Positions 7,468 through 14,348 of a DNA stretch of 22,264 bases are shown piece by piece (position 1 is the first letter of the stretch; every line of letters begins with the position of its first letter). Below the pieces are notes generated by a model that had not been told where the DNA came from, ran no database searches, and saw nothing but the letters and a program-made list of their open reading frames with translations. A program made the translations under genes and the position numbers. The DNA comes from a virus: positions 1 to 22,264 of the IMG/VR virus record IMGVR_UViG_3300037153_001142; one strand, 5' to 3'.

Positions 7468-7869
7468 CTACAGGTTCAGGGTCGACTGGTTGCCGAAGGC
7501 GGAGAAGCTGCCCCGCACCCGGGTCACCCCGTCCACCCGCGTCTCGATGCTGGCGTCCAGCCAGGCCAGCATCGAGATGTACTTGCTGGGCGCCCGGGCG
7601 GTGGGATAGAGGTACAGCTTGCAGCCGTCGGGGGACTCGGAGGCCGGGAAGAGCTTCGTCTCGTCCGTGTTCCAGTACCCCTCGTACGTGCCCCGCAGCG
7701 CCGGCCAGCCCTGCATCTCCTCCTGGTTGACCGAGTCGAAGTTGGTCACGTCCACCCGGGCGGTGCTCCGGTCCGCCGTCCAGGCGGTGAGGGTCAAGAC
7801 GCGCGAGGCGGTGGTGGTGGCGGACGTACTGGCGTACAGGACTCCGTCGCGCCCGTGGTAAATCGGCAC
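7468..7869 (-). CDS. Major tail tube protein
   Basis: This 133-residue protein starts at GTG 7869, with GAAGGAG seven bases upstream and four bases after the previous stop. It begins PIYHGRDGVLYAS, continues with a Ser/Thr-rich stretch (STSATTTASRVLTLTAWTAD), VDVTNFDSVNQEEMQGWPAL and ends in DGVTRVRGSFSAFGNQSTLNL. Small size, all-beta character, the VDVTNFDS motif and the place just before the tail chaperone fit the tube protein of non-contractile tails. The preceding three genes are sugar and methyl transferases, so its exposed Ser/Thr-rich region is a possible acceptor for modification; that is inference only. Confidence 0.85.
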   Translation of the reverse strand: MPIYHGRDGVLYASTSATTTASRVLTLTAWTADRSTARVDVTNFDSVNQEEMQGWPALRGTYEGYWNTDETKLFPASESPDGCKLYLYPTARAPSKYISMLAWLDASIETRVDGVTRVRGSFSAFGNQSTLNL

Positions 7870-7873
7870 CGGC

Positions 7874-8941
7874 TTACTCCTTCTCGGCTCGCTCGGTCAG
7901 GTGCGCCACCAGCTGGGCGGCGCGGTGGTGGTACGTGTCGTGCTCGACCAGCGCCGACAGCCCGGCCGCCGCGTCGCGCCGGGCGGCCTCGTTCTTCAGG
8001 AAGTGCCGGCAGAGCGTCTCCAGCTCCCTGGGGGTGTCGAAGGTGGGCACCAGGGGGCCGAACTTCTCGGACACCTCGGCCCGCCGGTGGCTGATGGTGA
8101 AGACCCCGTCGGCGGCGAGCTCGTAGGCCCGGGGGTTGAGACTCTCGGCCCCGGCCGCGCCGGCGTCCCGGTAGAGGTTGAGCCCGATGCGGGCCCGCCG
8201 GTAGAGCCGCCCCGTGGTGGCGTTGTCCACCAACCCGGGGTGGAGGTAGGGCGCCAGGGGGTGCCGTTTGGGCACGTCGTCCCAGTAGCCGTACAGCCGG
8301 AGGTCGATCCCGCTCCAGTCCACCCCGGCGAGCAGCTCCATCCGCTCCGAGAAGCCGGTGCCGACGAAGACGACGTCGAACGGCCGGTCGGCCGGCGGCT
8401 CCCACGGCCCGTCGAGCCACCACCGCCCCGGGGCATGGGTGGCCGGGTCGTAGGCCGCCGGCAGGTAGTGGGTGTTCGGGTTGGCCTCCCGCAGGAAGGG
8501 CACCGAGGCCCGCTCCTGGGTGAAGCAGACGTCGTAGTAGGGCGCGGCGCGGGCCTGCTTCTCGTCGTCGTAGGGGCTCTCGGTGAAGACGACGGCCGTC
8601 CGCAGCCCGGCCCGGCGCAGGCACTCCGCGACGTCGAGGTGGAAGAACATCCCGGAGACGACCACCACCCAGTCCGCCTCGTGCCGCAGGGCGCGGGCGA
8701 GGGTGCCCTCGCTGGCGTGGTGCTGCTCGTCGTTCGGGGTGGGTTCGACCCCCGCGAGCGGCCCGCCGGCCTCCCGCTGCTTCTTCCAGAGCAGCTGGAG
8801 CCAGTCGTGTGAGGCGTCCAGGCGGGCCCCCAGGGCGTACTCCCAGACCAGGTGGCCCCCGGCCTTCAAGCCGCCCGAGAGCCCCGTGTACACGTCCCAC
8901 GTGGCCCACGGGGCGCCCCCGTCGACGAGGAGGATCCTCAT
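7874..8941 (-). CDS. CgeB-like glycosyltransferase (GT-B fold)
   Basis: I start this at ATG 8941 (355 residues) because it overlaps the methyltransferase stop as ATGA; an upstream extension would only duplicate the neighbour in another frame. The N-terminal half begins MRILLVDGG and includes DWVVVVSGMFFHLDVAECL and TAVVFTESPYDDE. The C-terminal half has DVVFVGTGFSERMELL (189-204), LYRRARIGLNLYRD (246-259), and ESLNPRAYELAADGVFTISH (266-285), where the Glu residues are the usual nucleotide-sugar contacts. This order is that of the CgeB/spore-maturation type of GT-B enzymes, which transfer a sugar from an activated nucleotide donor. Donor and acceptor cannot be told. It closes the sugar cassette just before the tail tube gene. 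Confidence 0.88.
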   Translation of the reverse strand: MRILLVDGGAPWATWDVYTGLSGGLKAGGHLVWEYALGARLDASHDWLQLLWKKQREAGGPLAGVEPTPNDEQHHASEGTLARALRHEADWVVVVSGMFFHLDVAECLRRAGLRTAVVFTESPYDDEKQARAAPYYDVCFTQERASVPFLREANPNTHYLPAAYDPATHAPGRWWLDGPWEPPADRPFDVVFVGTGFSERMELLAGVDWSGIDLRLYGYWDDVPKRHPLAPYLHPGLVDNATTGRLYRRARIGLNLYRDAGAAGAESLNPRAYELAADGVFTISHRRAEVSEKFGPLVPTFDTPRELETLCRHFLKNEAARRDAAAGLSALVEHDTYHHRAAQLVAHLTERAEKE

Positions 8942-9492
8942 CCCGGCGCGACCTCGGGCTTCGTGCAGTCGACGCCGCAGTCCCACCAGCTGGGGACCGA
9001 GAGGCGGGGGTCGTCCCGGGCGATGTCCCCCTCGAGCCGGAAGCCGTTGCGCACCAGGGCCCGGCGCAGGGTGGCCCCGTCGTAGCTCCACTTGTGCCGG
9101 CTGGGCTGGATGGTGGAGTAGAGGAAGACCCGGCACACGCTGTCGAGGTCGTCCAGGTTCCAGAAGACCCCCTCCGGCACCTCCACCACCTCGTGGCGCT
9201 GCTCGAGGTAGCGGGCCAGGACGGCCCGGGTGTCCGGCACCACGACCCCCAGCCGGCCCCCCGGCACCAGCACCCGGCGGCACTCCCGCAGCAGCTCGTC
9301 CGCCTCGTCCGGCTCGAAGTGCTCGAGCAGGTGACCGCAGTAGATCTCGTCCACCGTGCGGTCGCCGACCGGGATGGGGGGGGCGTGGAAGTGCCGGTCG
9401 GCCGGCGTCTCGGGGTCGGCGTCCCAGTTGTCCCACCCCTCCAGACGGTACGCGCCACACCCGAGGTTGAGGCGCTTCAGGGGCCGGTTCAC
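8938..9492 (-). CDS. Class I SAM-dependent methyltransferase
   Basis: This 184-residue protein starts at GTG 9492, overlapping the preceding stop as GTGA. Motif I (RLNLGCGAYRLEGW, residues 7-20) and the following acidic DNWDADPE fit the SAM-binding loop and strand 2. HLLEHF (54-59) and LVPGGRLGVVVPD (75-87) are the usual motifs of methyltransferase family 11/12 enzymes, which act on small molecules, sugars or lipids more often than on DNA. Residues 126-134 contain STIQPSRHK, and the end has SWWDCGVDC. It lies between two glycosyltransferases with 4-base overlaps on both sides, so I infer it methylates a sugar built or attached by them. Substrate specificity is not visible. Confidence 0.88.
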   Translation of the reverse strand: MNRPLKRLNLGCGAYRLEGWDNWDADPETPADRHFHAPPIPVGDRTVDEIYCGHLLEHFEPDEADELLRECRRVLVPGGRLGVVVPDTRAVLARYLEQRHEVVEVPEGVFWNLDDLDSVCRVFLYSTIQPSRHKWSYDGATLRRALVRNGFRLEGDIARDDPRLSVPSWWDCGVDCTKPEVAPG

Positions 9493-10292
9493 GCCACGAC
9501 CTCCGGCACGAGCACCTGGAGCAGCGCCTCCCGGGCCTCCACCGGGGCGCAGCTGCGCGTCTCGTCCGTCCAGTCCTCCAGCGGGCCGGGCTTGGCCTGG
9601 GCGATCACCTCGGGCTGCCAGACCACCCGCTCGAGCCCGCCCCACTGCTCCACCGTCTCCCGGATGAAGTCGTAGTCGCCCTGGTAGCGGTTCGTCCACG
9701 TGCCGAGCTTCTCGGGGACGTTCGGGCAGACGATGTTCTCTGCGTCGATGTGGTCCTGCTTCAGCCAGCCCGCCGTGTGCCAGTACACCTGCTTCCAGGG
9801 GGCGATCCAGCGGAACAGGAAGACCCGGGGGTCGCCCTCGTGGGAGCGGAGCGCCCGGGCGATGCTGGGGAAGGCCCACCTGGTGTACACGTCGTCGTCC
9901 CCCAGCCAGGAGAGGTACTCGCCCCGGGCCACGGTGGCCCCGAAGTTCCGCTGGGGGTGGCCCACCATGTGGAGGCCGCCGTCGTGCTCGACGTAGCGCA
10001 CCAGCTCGGGGTAGCGCTCTGCCAGGTCGGCGGCGCGGTCGAGGTCGTCGCAGAACGTCCCGTCGTGGACGTCGCCCACCAGGATGACCTCATACGGCAG
10101 CCAGTCGCCCTGGCGGAGCAGGCTGTTCACCGCCCGCTCGAGGGAGGGGCGGCCGATGGTGGGGACGATCACACTCAAGAGGGGCCGTGGCGGTATCCTC
10201 GGGGGTGGGGATGCGCCCGTCCGCCCCGGACGGCCCGGGCCGGTGGTAGCCCCTTTGCCGGTCAAGCCGGCGGGCGTAGCCCTGCTCACCAT
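9489..10292 (-). CDS. Family 2-like (GT-A) glycosyltransferase
   Basis: From ATG 10292, two bases after the previous stop, this encodes 267 residues. The first 38 residues are Gly/Pro/Arg-rich and probably disordered. The GT-A domain begins at LLSVIVPTIGRPSLERAVNSLL (38-59). NFGATVARGEYLSWLGDDDVY (116-136) includes the metal- and nucleotide-binding acidic triad at 132-134, and GDYDFIRETVEQWGG lies near the C-terminus. Such enzymes use a nucleotide sugar and a divalent metal ion. It is the first gene of the cassette inserted between tail terminator and tail tube. As the domain is short and lacks membrane helices, it is probably soluble; the acceptor is unknown. Confidence 0.88.
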   Translation of the reverse strand: MVSRATPAGLTGKGATTGPGRPGRTGASPPPRIPPRPLLSVIVPTIGRPSLERAVNSLLRQGDWLPYEVILVGDVHDGTFCDDLDRAADLAERYPELVRYVEHDGGLHMVGHPQRNFGATVARGEYLSWLGDDDVYTRWAFPSIARALRSHEGDPRVFLFRWIAPWKQVYWHTAGWLKQDHIDAENIVCPNVPEKLGTWTNRYQGDYDFIRETVEQWGGLERVVWQPEVIAQAKPGPLEDWTDETRSCAPVEAREALLQVLVPEVVA

Positions 10293-10294
10293 CG

Positions 10295-10717
10295 CTACAC
10301 CGCCGTCACCTCGACCTCGAGCGCGAAGCCGAGCAACGGCACGCCGGCGGTGTCGACCGTGGTGTACGGTCGCGCCCCGCCGATGACCCGGGCGAAGTGG
10401 GCCACCCCGCCAAGGGTCACGTCGCCATCGATGGCGGCGGCAATGCTCCGCTGGCCACTCGGGGCCACGTAGGTGTCCAGGGCCTCCTGGGCCCGGTACA
10501 GGTCGGCGGCATTGACCAGCACCCAGCACTCGAACACCGGACGCCAGAGGCGCTCCGTGTCCGGCCCCATCGCCTCGTCGTACGTCCACCGGACGGGGCC
10601 GTTGACGCAGAACGCCGGGGGCTCCGGCTTGGGGTGCATCTCGGCGTAGGTGCGTAGGCCGCTGATGGTTTCTGCCCGGCGGCGCAGCCCGTCCCGCAGG
10701 TCATGGAGCGAACTCAT
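10295..10717 (-). CDS. Tail terminator / tail completion protein
   Basis: This 140-residue protein starts at ATG 10717, overlapping the previous stop as ATGA; longer upstream forms are noise from the neighbour. It begins SSLHDLRDGLRRRAETISGL, has a central FECWVLVNAADLYRAQEALD strand-helix and then APSGQRSIAAAIDGDVTLGG, a pattern typical of siphophage tail terminators (lambda gpU type), and it ends in a beta strand GFALEVEVTAV. The tail terminator caps the finished tube and joins it to the head. It sits directly after the gp10-like neck gene, as expected. The sugar cassette begins two bases after its end. Confidence 0.8.
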   Translation of the reverse strand: MSSLHDLRDGLRRRAETISGLRTYAEMHPKPEPPAFCVNGPVRWTYDEAMGPDTERLWRPVFECWVLVNAADLYRAQEALDTYVAPSGQRSIAAAIDGDVTLGGVAHFARVIGGARPYTTVDTAGVPLLGFALEVEVTAV

Positions 10718-11184
10718 GAGGCGCCCCCCAGCCGGACGACCACCTGCTGGCCGGCCCGGGCGAAGAGGCGCACGATCCGGTCGGCGTTCCTGGTGAAGGC
10801 GGGGAGCAGGAAGGGCCGGGCCCGGGTGCCCCGCCGGGCGATCCCCCGCTGCACGGCGTAGGGGGACACCCCGTGGCGCCGGGCCCACCCCACCAGGGCG
10901 GCCACCGGGGGCCAGTGGGGGCGGCTCCCCCGCTCGACGTAGAGGCCGTAGCGCACCGAGGGGCCCACCTCGCCCACCAGGCGCGTCCCCTGCCCCCGCA
11001 CCCGGTGGGTGATGGAGTTCATCAGGCGCCGGGTGTCGTGCCGGACGTTGCGCCGGGCGTCCGCCTCCACCAGCAAGAGCGAGGTGGTCATCGCCCGCAG
11101 GCTCTCGGCGGCCACCAGCTCGGGGCTGCGGGCCAGCGCCCGGGCCAGGGGTTCGGCCCCCTCGAGGCGCAACTGGACGGGCAT
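10714..11184 (-). CDS. HK97 gp10-like neck / tail component
   Basis: The start is at ATG 11184, which shares one base with the preceding stop (TGATG), giving 156 residues. The N-terminus (MPVQLRLEGAEPLARAL) is followed by a long helix (SLRAMTTSLLLVEADARRNV), then RHDTRRLMNSITHRV, VGPSVRYGLYVERGSRPHWP and TRARPFLLPAFTRNADRIV. The pattern of a xTGxL-like segment, a YGxxVExG turn and an RPFLxPA motif is characteristic of HK97 gp10-like proteins, which lie at the head-tail junction. It is basic. Position between connector and terminator fits. Confidence 0.88.
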   Translation of the reverse strand: MPVQLRLEGAEPLARALARSPELVAAESLRAMTTSLLLVEADARRNVRHDTRRLMNSITHRVRGQGTRLVGEVGPSVRYGLYVERGSRPHWPPVAALVGWARRHGVSPYAVQRGIARRGTRARPFLLPAFTRNADRIVRLFARAGQQVVVRLGGAS

Positions 11185-11879
11185 CAGACCATCACCCACT
11201 CGGCGCCGTAGACGCCGGCCTGACCCGCCTGGGCCGCCAGGAGCGCGGCGCCAGGCGAGCCCGGCCGGGAAAGGGGAAAGAGGAGGCTGAGGACGTCCGC
11301 GTCCTGGCGGGGGACGACCTGGAACGCGTCCAGCTCCGGCTGGGAGAGGACGGCGAAGGGCGCCTCCCGGCGCTTGTACCAACGGGCCCCCAGCAGGAGG
11401 TTGGCCTGGGCCACGGGGGCCGGGCAGCGCCCCCGCTCGTCCACGTAGCCCCAGACCCCGGTCACCCGCACCAGCTCGCCGGGGACGAAACAGTAGGGGT
11501 CGGTGCCCGCCGGCGGGGTGGCCCACAGGCGGAGCGTGTCGAAGGGGGGGCCGGAGTAGGGCTCGAGGCTGTACTGGTCGGCGGTGAGCGTGGTGGCGAA
11601 CGTGCGGTCGCCGGCGGCGTCGACCTCCACCCCGGGGTTTGTGGAGCGGAGGTCGACCACCGGCACCGCATCGAGGGTGGCCGCCGCGGTCACCCGCACG
11701 GTGTCGGGCAAGGATACCCCGAAGGTGCGCCCGCAGAACCAGTCGATCCAGGTCTTGCCGGCGTCCAGCGCCCGCTGGAGGTCGACGTGGGTGGCCGTGT
11801 CCTCGGACGGCAAGTCCAGGAGCTGGGCCAGCTCTTCCACCAGGGCGTACGGGGGGACGAGCGAGACGGTCGCGCTCAC
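11184..11879 (-). CDS. Head-tail connector (HK97 gp6-like adaptor)
   Basis: This 231-residue protein starts at GTG 11879, overlapping the acidic gene's stop as GTGA. The N-terminal half has VPPYALVEELAQLLDLP and HVDLQRALDAGKTWIDWFCG, the helical pattern of phage adaptor proteins. The centre holds a beta insertion (VPVVDLRSTNPGVEVDAAGD and FDTLRLWATPPA), then a WGYVDERGRCPAPVAQANLL segment and a helix LLLGARWYKRREAPF, all usual in the gp6-like/phiE125 gp8 group. Such adaptors form a ring below the portal. It is longer than many family members because of the central insertion and an Ala-rich tail. Its stop shares a base with the gp10-like start. Confidence 0.82.
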   Translation of the reverse strand: MSATVSLVPPYALVEELAQLLDLPSEDTATHVDLQRALDAGKTWIDWFCGRTFGVSLPDTVRVTAAATLDAVPVVDLRSTNPGVEVDAAGDRTFATTLTADQYSLEPYSGPPFDTLRLWATPPAGTDPYCFVPGELVRVTGVWGYVDERGRCPAPVAQANLLLGARWYKRREAPFAVLSQPELDAFQVVPRQDADVLSLLFPLSRPGSPGAALLAAQAGQAGVYGAEWVMV

Positions 11880-12103
11880 GCGGGCGGCTGCTCCTCCTCG
11901 CCCTCAGCCGCCTCCTCGCCCTCAGCCGCCTCCTCGGCCTCAGCCGCCTCCTCGGCCCGCTCCTCGGCCAGCTCGGCCTCGGACTCGCGGGGCTCGGCGG
12001 CCTCCTCGTGGGCCTCGGCCTCGGACGGGCGCACGTCAACCGGCGGACCCGAGGGCGCCGGCGCCGGCTGCGCGGGCTGGCGGCGCGGGGGGGTCGTGCT
12101 CAT
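11876..12103 (-). CDS. Small acidic, low-complexity protein with a tandem repeat
   Basis: This 75-residue protein starts at ATG 12103 with a GAGG ribosome site eight bases upstream; a longer frame to 12160 would run into the capsid gene. The N-terminal third is Pro/Gln/Arg-rich, while the rest is almost entirely Glu and Ala, ending EEAAEGEEAAEGEEEQPPA. It is predicted to be disordered and strongly negative. The reading frame is kept by an 18-base repeat, so copy number can change without frameshift. It follows the capsid gene, a common site for small accessory head proteins. Its role is unknown; a charged head-associated or assembly-helping protein is only a possibility. Confidence 0.7.
   Translation of the reverse strand: MSTTPPRRQPAQPAPAPSGPPVDVRPSEAEAHEEAAEPRESEAELAEERAEEAAEAEEAAEGEEAAEGEEEQPPA
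11901..11954. repeat. Three tandem 18-base repeats in the acidic protein gene
   Basis: Positions 11901-11918 and 11919-11936 are identical 18-base units, and 11937-11954 differs from them by one base; a shortened fourth unit follows. On the minus strand each unit encodes six residues of the form Glu-Glu-Ala-Ala-Glu-Gly/Ala. The unit length is a multiple of three, so changes by replication slippage would lengthen or shorten the acidic tail in frame. Confidence 0.9.
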
Positions 12104-12131
12104 AGCTTTGTCCTCGTAGGCGCGGCGCACG

Positions 12132-13457
12132 CTAGTAGCCGGTGATCCGCACGATGGCACTCGGCCTCCAGCACACGAACGCCAACCGTTGCTCGGCCAG
12201 GATGGTCTGCTGGTTGCGGATCAGCTGGTCGTTGATCAGGCCCACCCGGATGGCGCTCTGCTCCCGATCGAAAATGCTGGTCGCCTGGGCCCAGGGGGCG
12301 ACCAGCACGGTGTCGACGGGCACGTTCTCGTCCTCCACCACGGGGAGCCCGAAGACGGTGGGCACCCCCAGCACGTTGGGCGGGCCCATCAGGTACTGCC
12401 CCAGGGTGGCGCTGGCGGCGTTCTCCCGGAGGAGCCGCACCTGCTCGTAGTCGACCGGGTTCATCAGGTAGGCCGTGGGGGCCAGCTTCGCCCCCGTCCG
12501 GGAGAGGGTGCGGGCGTGGAACAGGGCGTCGACCTCGTTGAACGAGCCCCGCCCGAAGGTCTGGATGCCGACCTGGTTGATCACCCCCAGCAGGTTCTCC
12601 CCGGTGCCGTCCCCGGCGATGATCTGCCGGGAAACCTCCTCCTGCACCCCCTGGAGGAGCTGGGTGTTGATGACCCCCCGGATCGCCGGGGCATCGGCCA
12701 GCAGCCTATTCGTCACCGGCAGCCAGGTGGCTGCCGTCCGCACGTAGGCGGTGACGTTGGCATAGACGAGCGTGCTCTCGGGCTTGCGCCCGTCGGTGCC
12801 GGTCAGGGCCGAGCCGGTGGCCTCCGGGACGAAGGAGACGTTCAGCGTGCGGGTCGTCTGCTGGATGTACTCGATGGCGTCGCTCTCGGTGGTGAGCCGG
12901 GGCACCAGGTCGAGCACGTTGACGATCTTGGGCAGGATGTCGATGACGGTGGAGCGCACGTCGGTGGGCACCAGGGCGGCGCCCCCGACGGTGCCGGCGA
13001 GGGTGGCCTTCCACTCCAAGAGCGAGGTACCGTCCGAGAGGGGGGCGGCGAACTCGAGGCGATTTAGCCCGCTGTTGAGCAGGCCGTGGTTCTTCGCCTC
13101 GAGGTACTGGACGCTGCGGGTGAACTGCTCCCCCGGGGTGAGCGGGCGGCCCTTCGTCCCCGGGGCCCCCTGCGCCGGCTGGGCGGGGAGCAGGGGCTTG
13201 GAGTAGTGGGCGAGCATCTCCTCCGTCTTCTGGCGGAGGTTGAGGGCCTCCTCGGCCCCCCCGATGCGGTCGTGGAGGAGGTCGGCCTCCGAGAGCAGGC
13301 GCTTGACCGTCTCGAGGTCGTCGCCCGTGAGGGGCTCGGCGCCGGGCCCGGTATGCTTCAGCTCGATCTCCGAGGCGGCTTCCAGGCGGGCCTTGGCCTC
13401 CTTGCGCATGTCCTCCAGCGTCATGTTGGGGCCGAGCTCGGTCACCACTGCGGCCAT
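12132..13457 (-). CDS. HK97-fold major capsid protein
   Basis: This 441-residue protein starts at ATG 13457 with a GGAG site eight bases upstream, overlapping the protease gene by 16 bases. Residues about 10-100 are charged helix (LEDMRKEAKARLEAASEIEL, TVKRLLSEADLLHDRIGG), the scaffold-like delta domain normally removed by the prohead protease. The fold proper follows: AALVPTDVRSTVIDILPKIV, an E-loop region near SFVPEATGSALTGTDGRKPE, VSRQIIAGDGTGENLLGVIN in the axial part, LAPTAYLMNPVDYEQVRLLR and GLPVVEDENVPVDTVLVAPW. It is the typical capsid layout, directly after the protease gene. Cleavage probably occurs in the Pro/Gly/Ala-rich linker (about 87-105); the exact site is not determinable here. 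Confidence 0.96.
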   Translation of the reverse strand: MAAVVTELGPNMTLEDMRKEAKARLEAASEIELKHTGPGAEPLTGDDLETVKRLLSEADLLHDRIGGAEEALNLRQKTEEMLAHYSKPLLPAQPAQGAPGTKGRPLTPGEQFTRSVQYLEAKNHGLLNSGLNRLEFAAPLSDGTSLLEWKATLAGTVGGAALVPTDVRSTVIDILPKIVNVLDLVPRLTTESDAIEYIQQTTRTLNVSFVPEATGSALTGTDGRKPESTLVYANVTAYVRTAATWLPVTNRLLADAPAIRGVINTQLLQGVQEEVSRQIIAGDGTGENLLGVINQVGIQTFGRGSFNEVDALFHARTLSRTGAKLAPTAYLMNPVDYEQVRLLRENAASATLGQYLMGPPNVLGVPTVFGLPVVEDENVPVDTVLVAPWAQATSIFDREQSAIRVGLINDQLIRNQQTILAEQRLAFVCWRPSAIVRITGY

Positions 13458-14032
13458 GTGATGGGCTCCAATCCGTGGGCGCGGCGGCCGGCGTTGATGC
13501 GCACGCGCCGCAGGTGGGCCTCGACCAGCGAGTGGCCGGGGCGGGCTTCGGGGGGCGGCACGACGTCCCGGTCTTTGACGGCCGTGACGGTGGCGCGGGG
13601 TTGCATGGGGAGGGCGACGACGCTGACCTCGAGGAGCTCGACCGCCTTCAGGTTGCGGACGTTCTTCTGCTCGTCGTGGTCGAAGTCCTTGGCGATGAAG
13701 CCGATGGAGAAGCTATCCAGCGACCCGTCCGAGAGCAGGGTGTGGACGTCCTGGCCCAGGCGGGTCTTGGAGATGCGGAAGCGCCCGAAGAGGCCCCGCT
13801 CGTCCTCGTAGAGCTCCAGGGGCCGCCCGAGCACCTGGGCGGCGTCGTGGGCGTAGAGGAAGCGGACGCGCCCCCCGGCCTCGAGCGTCTGCTTGAAGGC
13901 CCCGGGGTGGACGACGTCGTTGCCGAGGTCGCGGTCCCAGGTGGAGGCGTACCCGGCCACCTCCCAGCCGTCGTCGGCGGCCTTGACCTCCGCGATCTTC
14001 TGGGGGAGCCCGTAGGTCAGGGTGCCGGACAA
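13442..14032 (-). CDS. HK97-type prohead protease
   Basis: I choose TTG 14032 (196 residues) because GAGGGG lies eight bases upstream; TTG 14062, inside a hairpin loop, would add ten residues. The core includes EVAGYASTWDRDLGNDVVHP, GRVRFLYAHD with the likely catalytic His (about residue 62), and DGSLDSFSIGF with the likely catalytic Ser (about 109) in the SxGF context. ELLEVSVVALPMQPRATV is the next conserved strand. These are hallmarks of the S78-type prohead protease that cleaves the capsid delta domain and then itself. The end (HLRRVRINAGRRAHGLEPIT) may guide it into the prohead. It precedes the capsid gene with a 16-base overlap. Confidence 0.93.
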   Translation of the reverse strand: MSGTLTYGLPQKIAEVKAADDGWEVAGYASTWDRDLGNDVVHPGAFKQTLEAGGRVRFLYAHDAAQVLGRPLELYEDERGLFGRFRISKTRLGQDVHTLLSDGSLDSFSIGFIAKDFDHDEQKNVRNLKAVELLEVSVVALPMQPRATVTAVKDRDVVPPPEARPGHSLVEAHLRRVRINAGRRAHGLEPITWPQW

Positions 14033-14037
14033 AAGGA

Positions 14038-14070
14038 GTGCCCCTCTATGGCTCGGCCACAAAGGGGCAC
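14038..14070 (-). promoter_or_regulatory. Hairpin overlapping the probable ribosome site of the prohead protease
   Basis: An 8-base perfect stem (GTGCCCCT at 14038-14045 with AGGGGCAC at 14063-14070) encloses a 3x3 internal loop and a second 4-base stem (TGGC 14049-14052, GCCA 14056-14059) closed by TCG. On the transcribed strand the downstream arm contains most of the GAGGGG ribosome site of the protease TTG start. The arm is followed by TCCTTTTG, a short T-rich stretch, so a weak intrinsic terminator is an alternative. Either reading would lower protease and possibly capsid expression. This is read by eye, with no folding energy computed. Confidence 0.6.
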
Positions 14071-14138
14071 CGCTCGGCTATTTGGCTCGCTCTGCCGCTT
14101 TGGCACTCGCGAGCAGATTGGCTGCGCGTACTCTACGG

Positions 14139-14348
14139 CTACTCCGTAGCGGCTGTCAATCCCGGGGCGCTGCGGACGTCGGACTTGCACCGGGGACACT
14201 TGAAGGCATACGGAGCGGCGGCGTACTCGGCGAGGCGCCGCCCGCAGCCCGTGCAGCGCAGCCCGACGTCCACCTGCTTGCCGTCGACCGTACCCGTGCC
14301 GGCACTCGCCCGGGCCAGCCGCACCACGTCCCAGCCGCGCTGCTTCAC
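14139..14348 (-). CDS. Com-like zinc-ribbon protein
   Basis: This 69-residue protein starts at GTG 14348, overlapping the glycosyltransferase stop as GTGA. Cysteines at 32, 35, 51 and 54 form two CxxC knuckles (LRCTGCGRRLAE and FKCPRCKSDV). The spacing and the KCPRCK signature match the Mu Com family of small zinc-binding translational regulators, which in Mu act on the mRNA of the DNA-modification gene mom by opening its translation start. The first 28 residues are an additional segment. The gene just upstream codes for a glycosyltransferase, and the one downstream is the prohead protease whose ribosome site is hidden in a hairpin. An RNA-binding role is family-based; the target is inference. 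Confidence 0.78.
   Translation of the reverse strand: MKQRGWDVVRLARASAGTGTVDGKQVDVGLRCTGCGRRLAEYAAAPYAFKCPRCKSDVRSAPGLTAATE

Noticed and set aside
4253-7876. Identical junction GTAAGCCGGTGCC at the starts of the Dit-like gene and the tail tube gene
   Set aside because: Both are good translation start contexts after a TAA stop, but repeats of 13 bases are expected by chance in this GC-rich sequence, so no common origin is claimed.
14133-14149. Stem CTACGG/CCGTAG at the end of the Com-like gene as an intrinsic terminator
   Set aside because: It has only six base pairs, includes the stop codon, and no T-run follows on either strand.
14060-14170. A possible tRNA or other structured RNA in this stem-rich spacer
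   Set aside because: No GGTTCGA-type T-loop, acceptor stem or CCA end can be assembled on either strand; only isolated short stems are present.
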